Position numbers and translations under genes: made by a program. Positions 5,714-9,436 of a stretch of DNA of 9,436 nucleotides are shown here, piece by piece. Source of the DNA: Deltaproteobacteria bacterium RIFCSPHIGHO2_02_FULL_40_11 (GTDB lineage Bacteria; Bdellovibrionota; JACOXK01; 2-02-FULL-40-11); contig MGRI01000022.1 in NCBI GenBank assembly GCA_001798105.1, positions 1 through 9,436 on the forward strand, read 5' to 3'. Positions within the stretch are counted from its first letter, which is position 1. Every line of letters starts with the position of its first letter. The notes below the pieces were generated by a model. The model searched no databases, was not told the DNA's origin, and was given only the letters and a program-made list of their open reading frames with translations.

Positions 5714-8700
5714 TGCAGCTAAAAAAAATTCTTTTTTTTATTTTATTTTTTTTGAGCTGGTCCACATGGGCCACTGATTGTGAACGTTTTTTAGATCAGA
5801 AAGAAGATGATCTTCTTGCAAGCCTTCAATCTCAAATCGATGCCTATGTGGATACCTTGGCTCCCTTTGAAGATCCCTTTCGGTTGGTCTTTACAGAAGA
5901 TGAAGGCGCCAGTCTTTTTCAAAGGCTTTTAAGAAGAGAAGAGACTCCTGGAAAGTGGAAGGATAGCCCTCTCGTAGGAGCGTTGGATGTATTTCAGGCG
6001 TATTACTTAGGACAAAAAGAGTTAGATAGAGAGTTTGTTTTAAGTCTTTTAAAAGAAACAGAGCGTGCTTTAAAAAATAAAAGAGCGCATCAGTTAGATT
6101 TGCAGTCCAATCTTTTAGCTCTCCGTTATGCACATGATTATGTCTATCGATTTAAAACACCAGAGGTAGTTATAGATCGCGAAGGTCAGCAAACAAAGCC
6201 AGACGAAAAAGAGAAAGGAGATAAGAAAAAACAAAAAAAACAAGAAGAAGATATTCCGCCAGAATATCAGGAGCTACCCAAGGAGTATCAGCCTCATACC
6301 AAAAATCTTTTAGGCAATGAAGGGGCATCTTCCAAAAAAAAACATGTGATTGCAGAGGTTAATTTTAAAACGCTGTATTTTGGACAGCGTTTTTTTTCTG
6401 AAATTGTAAGAGGTGTTCCCCATCCCTTCCGACAAACCTCTCTTCCCATTGGGCTTCAAACGCCGTCGCGTTCTATCACAACCGGCAAAGAAATGATCGT
6501 TCGAACTTATGGAAAAAGTCCAGTCTCTTTATTTTTACCGACAGGTCATAAGCCTCTGCAACCCACAGACCCTAGAGCAAAAATTTCTCGCGCTGAGACC
6601 GGCGAATATATTTTAACGCTTACAGAACCGTTCGATGAAATTCATATTCCTTTATTAGAAGAATCCTCTCAGGTGTTACCTCCGCATCTTAAAGAAATTT
6701 ATACACGCCCTGTGGGTATAGGAAAAGAAGAATGGCCGGAGGATGTTCAAGTTGAGCTTTTTCATCAAGTGCCACAGGACACTCCTCCTTTAGCGGTGGC
6801 AAAAGCGGTCGAAGAATTTATTGCAACAAAATATCTTTATAGTTTAGGGCCGCGTCCTGAAAAAGATCCTATTGAAGCATTGAAATCCGGAGCCTTTCAG
6901 TGCGATATGGCAGCCTTTATCATGACGGCCATTCTCAGAGATGTGTATGGAATTGCCTGTCGAGTTCGGGCAGGGATGCGAGGAAAAAGGGGGCCGAGTA
7001 AAAAAGGAGAGATTAAAAGTTATTTAATTTTTCCGTCTGAAGCGCATGCCTGGGTAGAAGTATTTGTGGATGGCCAGTGGCAGGCCTTCGATCCCACCCC
7101 CAGAAAAAAAGATCAGAAAGATTCCCGAGAAAAAGAAAAAACAGAGTACCCCGATTGGGAACAAAACAAGGAAGAAGAAGATCAAGACCCAGCTTCCGAA
7201 AGCGAAAGTTCGTCTGAAGGGCAATCGTTAACTGAAAAAGAGCTCATGAAGCGCATTGAAGAGGCTACAAAAAAACGTTTAGAAGATAAAAAAGAGCCGG
7301 AGGCGCAAGAGAAGCTTGAGGAAGATGCCTTTGAAGAAAATAAAGATCAGCTCTTAGAGTCGTTGGAACTAGGATCTTTAGAGCTAGCCCCTACGCAAGA
7401 TCGAAATCCTCTCATCGAAAGAGTCTTTCGTCTTTTGTTAAAAATGGCGCTTCAACCCACACAGGCTTCCCCTCAAACGATGGAAAAGTTACATCAACTG
7501 TCGGCCCTTTTAAAAGAAGGGGGCAATGAAGCCGCCCTAGCGCTTTATGAAGAAGCACTATCGATTCATGAAAAAGAGCATCCCTCTGTAAAAAATTGGC
7601 TGGATGAAATTGCGTTAACACTCGATTCGAGAAGTGTGAATGTCACGTATCAGGAATTATATCGTCTCAGAAAAGCGATCGAGCTTTATGTGCGTACCTT
7701 AGATAGACAAGGGCGCATAGCCATTCCAGTGGATTTGATGGCACTCCTGAAGGAAGCTCAGGAAAGATTAAAAGCATTGGCTCACCCTGATAGTCACGAT
7801 ATTTTTATTGTGAACCAACTGGTGCGAAATTTACCTTCTGTCGTTCGGTTGCTCCTAAAACAACAGTATGATTTTGAAATGGCAGGGCCCAATGCACCTA
7901 CCCGAGCCATTGCCAAAGGTTTACGAGGCGGAAAATTAACAGATCTCCGTTTGCTTTCTATTTTAGGACCGCATTCCGATTTTATTTTAAATGCAACACC
8001 TCGGCCCGAGTTTATTGAGATTCGAACGTGGCAAAAAGACAGTGCTCGCCCCATGGGACGAGATCTTTTACCTCTGCAACGGTTTAGCGATTTATCAAGG
8101 GCCATGATGGGACAGCCAGGAAAAACGTTGGAAGAAAATATTAGAGAGGGAACGGCGTTTGTGATTACAAGACGAAAACGGGTTGATATTCCAGCCGGTC
8201 ATGGCACTGAAGAAGCCGAGCGTATTACAATTATTTTATATGACACTTCAGGAAGTATGAATGGAGATCCAGCGCGCTTTCAAGCCGGCCTTATTGGAGC
8301 TTTTACGGCGCGTGCGTTAAGTGATCTTTCCCCGAGTGGACGGCACAGGCATCGGGTGGTGATTGTGCCATTTGATACGACTCCCAAAAAGCCCGTACGC
8401 GTGACCAATACCCAGGAAGCCTTAGATGTGATTCGAAACTATCAAAGCCAACTTCATAATACCAATGGGGGGACTAATATTCAAAAAGCGCTTCTTCAAG
8501 CCTTTGCATTGATTGCCGATGCTGAGAAAAAAGCAGGAGAGCCTTTGGCGGCTGCCAACATGTTACTGATGACCGATGGTCAAGCAGACATTAATATGGC
8601 AGAGCTTCAACGGGCCAGAAATGCCATCGATCGGGATACGCCCATTCAAGTCATGTTTGCTGCGGTGAACCAAACCAATCCAGCTTTGATGCAGTTTGCG

Positions 8701-9210
8701 ATGGAATCGAGACGGATGGGATGTGAGCGGGGATTTTACAGAGAATTTGATAGTGCCACGATTAAAGATGTTTTAGCGATGGCCGATGATACAAAGTTTC
8801 CAGTCGATGAAACCTCTTTTTATTCCGAAAATGATGCCAAAGATATTCCTCCAGAGGTTGAGCGGTTTTTAGGGCAAGCCAAACAATCTTTAGAACGCTT
8901 TTTGCGTGATGTGTTTAATGAGGAGACCTATATGCCTGCTCAGGAACATCTGAGGGCCATGGAAAAAATAAGATGGCGCAACATAGCGCATGAAAAAAGA
9001 CCCTTAGAGCGATGGATCCGACGCGTGAGAAATGTTGCCATTCATCCCATCTTTAAAAAAGATCGCAGAGTGTTAGAGCGCGTGGTGGATGATCTTCTAA
9101 CCCACATGGAGCATCTGACAGGAATTCCATTTGATGATTATTCGGATTATGAACAAGAACAGCTTCGCCACCTCGTGCGCTATGCCGCGGGATTAGAGGA
9201 GGGGATGTGA
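5713..9210 (+). CDS. Exported transglutaminase-like / von Willebrand A domain protein
   Basis: This 1165-residue protein has a Sec signal peptide (Lys4-Lys5, hydrophobic 6-17, cleavage probably after Ala20, mature start TDCERFL). A helical region (about 24-150) and a Lys/Glu-rich linker (156-186) precede a beta-rich region and a transglutaminase-like domain (about 355-463). That domain has a complete triad: Cys397 in GAFQCDMAA, His445 in EAHAWVEV, Asp460 in AFDPTP. A very charged linker (462-550) leads to a helical region (about 560-800). A vWA domain (about 836-1030) follows with full MIDAS residues: DTSGS 844-848, Thr921 in NGGTN, Asp955 in MTDGQ. A helical tail ends the protein. It may use the transglutaminase fold to crosslink, cleave or only bind proteins; that is unknown. 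The ATG overlaps the ATPase stop (TGATG), so the two are probably made together, like MoxR and vWA partners elsewhere. The whole architecture is not one I recognise under a gene name. Confidence 0.85.
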   Translation: MQLKKILFFILFFLSWSTWATDCERFLDQKEDDLLASLQSQIDAYVDTLAPFEDPFRLVFTEDEGASLFQRLLRREETPGKWKDSPLVGALDVFQAYYLGQKELDREFVLSLLKETERALKNKRAHQLDLQSNLLALRYAHDYVYRFKTPEVVIDREGQQTKPDEKEKGDKKKQKKQEEDIPPEYQELPKEYQPHTKNLLGNEGASSKKKHVIAEVNFKTLYFGQRFFSEIVRGVPHPFRQTSLPIGLQTPSRSITTGKEMIVRTYGKSPVSLFLPTGHKPLQPTDPRAKISRAETGEYILTLTEPFDEIHIPLLEESSQVLPPHLKEIYTRPVGIGKEEWPEDVQVELFHQVPQDTPPLAVAKAVEEFIATKYLYSLGPRPEKDPIEALKSGAFQCDMAAFIMTAILRDVYGIACRVRAGMRGKRGPSKKGEIKSYLIFPSEAHAWVEVFVDGQWQAFDPTPRKKDQKDSREKEKTEYPDWEQNKEEEDQDPASESESSSEGQSLTEKELMKRIEEATKKRLEDKKEPEAQEKLEEDAFEENKDQLLESLELGSLELAPTQDRNPLIERVFRLLLKMALQPTQASPQTMEKLHQLSALLKEGGNEAALALYEEALSIHEKEHPSVKNWLDEIALTLDSRSVNVTYQELYRLRKAIELYVRTLDRQGRIAIPVDLMALLKEAQERLKALAHPDSHDIFIVNQLVRNLPSVVRLLLKQQYDFEMAGPNAPTRAIAKGLRGGKLTDLRLLSILGPHSDFILNATPRPEFIEIRTWQKDSARPMGRDLLPLQRFSDLSRAMMGQPGKTLEENIREGTAFVITRRKRVDIPAGHGTEEAERITIILYDTSGSMNGDPARFQAGLIGAFTARALSDLSPSGRHRHRVVIVPFDTTPKKPVRVTNTQEALDVIRNYQSQLHNTNGGTNIQKALLQAFALIADAEKKAGEPLAAANMLLMTDGQADINMAELQRARNAIDRDTPIQVMFAAVNQTNPALMQFAMESRRMGCERGFYREFDSATIKDVLAMADDTKFPVDETSFYSENDAKDIPPEVERFLGQAKQSLERFLRDVFNEETYMPAQEHLRAMEKIRWRNIAHEKRPLERWIRRVRNVAIHPIFKKDRRVLERVVDDLLTHMEHLTGIPFDDYSDYEQEQLRHLVRYAAGLEEGM
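9197..9202 (+). promoter_or_regulatory. Ribosome binding site AGGAGG for the third gene
   Basis: A full AGGAGG, extended by two further G, lies 4 bases before the GTG at 9207, inside the last codons of the preceding gene. It is the strongest Shine-Dalgarno match in the second operon. It fixes the start of the downstream gene on the GTG that overlaps the TGA stop (GTGA). The ATG at 9205 is out of that frame and is read as the last codon of the upstream gene. Confidence 0.65.
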
Positions 9211-9436
9211 GGATTTCAGGAATCTCTCTCTTCTTCCTTCTCCATTTTTTTTTATCTCCCTTAGCCTTTGCCGATCAGTGTGAAGCGCTATTGGCGGAAT
9301 GGCATGATGTCATCCCCCGGCTTGACCGGGGGATCAATTCAGATCCCCGCTTTCGCGGGGATGACAGTACGTCTGCTCTCATCACCTACCTCTCCCGTCT
9401 TCTGGACGAAACCTTAATTGGCGATGCGAATTTGGT
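9207..9436 (+). CDS. Partial exported protein, third gene of the MoxR operon, cut by the window edge
   Basis: An open frame starts at GTG 9207, overlaps the upstream stop by 4 bases, and stays open for 76 codons to the edge. The product begins with a clear Sec signal peptide (Arg2, hydrophobic run, PLAFA) with cleavage after residue 22, and a mature end DQCEALLAEW. The Cys-Glu pair matches the mature ends of the two upstream proteins (DPCERAL, TDCERFL). Residues 34-53 are encoded by a palindromic repeat. After it comes TSALITYLSRLLDETLIGD, which loosely resembles ASLFQRLLRREETPGKW in the N-terminal part of the transglutaminase/vWA protein, so this may be a diverged paralogue of that gene. No catalytic domain is visible yet and I do not assign a function. 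Overlap, signal peptide and ribosome site make the gene itself credible. Confidence 0.7.
   Translation, partial: MRISGISLFFLLHFFLSPLAFADQCEALLAEWHDVIPRLDRGINSDPRFRGDDSTSALITYLSRLLDETLIGDANL
9308..9366. repeat. Palindromic REP-like repeat (GTCATCCCC...GGGGATGAC type), inserted in frame
   Basis: The element has 10-base perfect inverted ends, TGTCATCCCC (9308-9317) and GGGGATGACA (9357-9366). Inside are two hairpins: CCCCCGG/CCGGGGG (9314-9320, 9326-9332, loop CTTGA) and ATCCCCGC/GCGGGGAT (9343-9350, 9355-9362, loop TTTC). It is much more GC-rich than its surroundings. Such elements are widespread intergenic repeats in proteobacteria, and in one frame they translate to VIPRLDRGI and RFRGDD peptides. 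Here that same frame is the gene frame, so the element adds about 20 residues with no stop. Only one copy is in the window. Confidence 0.85.

Noticed and set aside
7794..8105. Reverse-strand open frame of 103 codons inside the transglutaminase/vWA gene
   Set aside because: It lies wholly within a well supported gene, has no ribosome site or recognisable motif, and looks like a shadow of the coding strand. The other reverse-strand frames were dropped for the same reason.
9308..9366. CRISPR repeat or tRNA-like structure
   Set aside because: It is a single copy with two simple hairpins, no spacers and no cloverleaf. It fits a REP-like palindromic element.

Overview
The window comes from a Gram-negative bacterium of low to moderate GC (by eye a little over 40%). 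It carries outer-membrane-type pilus genes, Sec signal peptides, and a short palindromic repeat of the GTCATCCCC...GGGGATGAC kind that is scattered through many proteobacterial genomes. I cannot name the lineage; a proteobacterium or a Bdellovibrionota-like or other delta-type organism would fit. All genes lie on the + strand. The only gaps are positions 1-119 and 4139-4207, and each holds a plausible sigma70-type promoter.

Block 1 (about 56-4138) is a type IV pilus alignment-complex operon: pilM, pilN, pilO, pilP and a pilQ-like gene. The first four are joined by 4-base ATGA overlaps, and pilQ starts 2 bases after pilP. The products would form the cytoplasmic PilM ring, the PilN/PilO inner-membrane coiled-coil pair, the periplasmic PilP link and the secretin partner. 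Two things are odd. PilP is short and has no lipobox cysteine. The PilQ-like protein is a predicted lipoprotein with two AMIN-like domains, an N0/STN domain and an N1 domain, but it stops exactly where the secretin pore domain should begin.

Block 2 (about 4152 to the right edge) looks like a separate operon of three overlapping genes. The first encodes a MoxR/RavA-type AAA+ ATPase with intact Walker motifs, yet it begins with an apparent Sec signal peptide. The second encodes a 1165-residue exported protein that combines a transglutaminase-like domain (Cys397, His445, Asp460) with a von Willebrand A domain carrying a complete MIDAS motif. The third begins with a GTG inside the stop codon of the second and runs off the window; it also has a signal peptide. 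All three have a Cys-Glu pair at or just after the predicted mature N-terminus (DPCERAL, TDCERFL, DQCEALL).

MoxR-type ATPases normally work in the cytoplasm with vWA-domain partners (RavA-ViaA, NorQ-NorD, CbbQ-CbbO). A version in which the ATPase and its likely vWA partner are both exported is the most unusual thing here, because the periplasm has no ATP pool. A 59-bp palindromic repeat sits in frame inside the third gene and encodes part of its protein.
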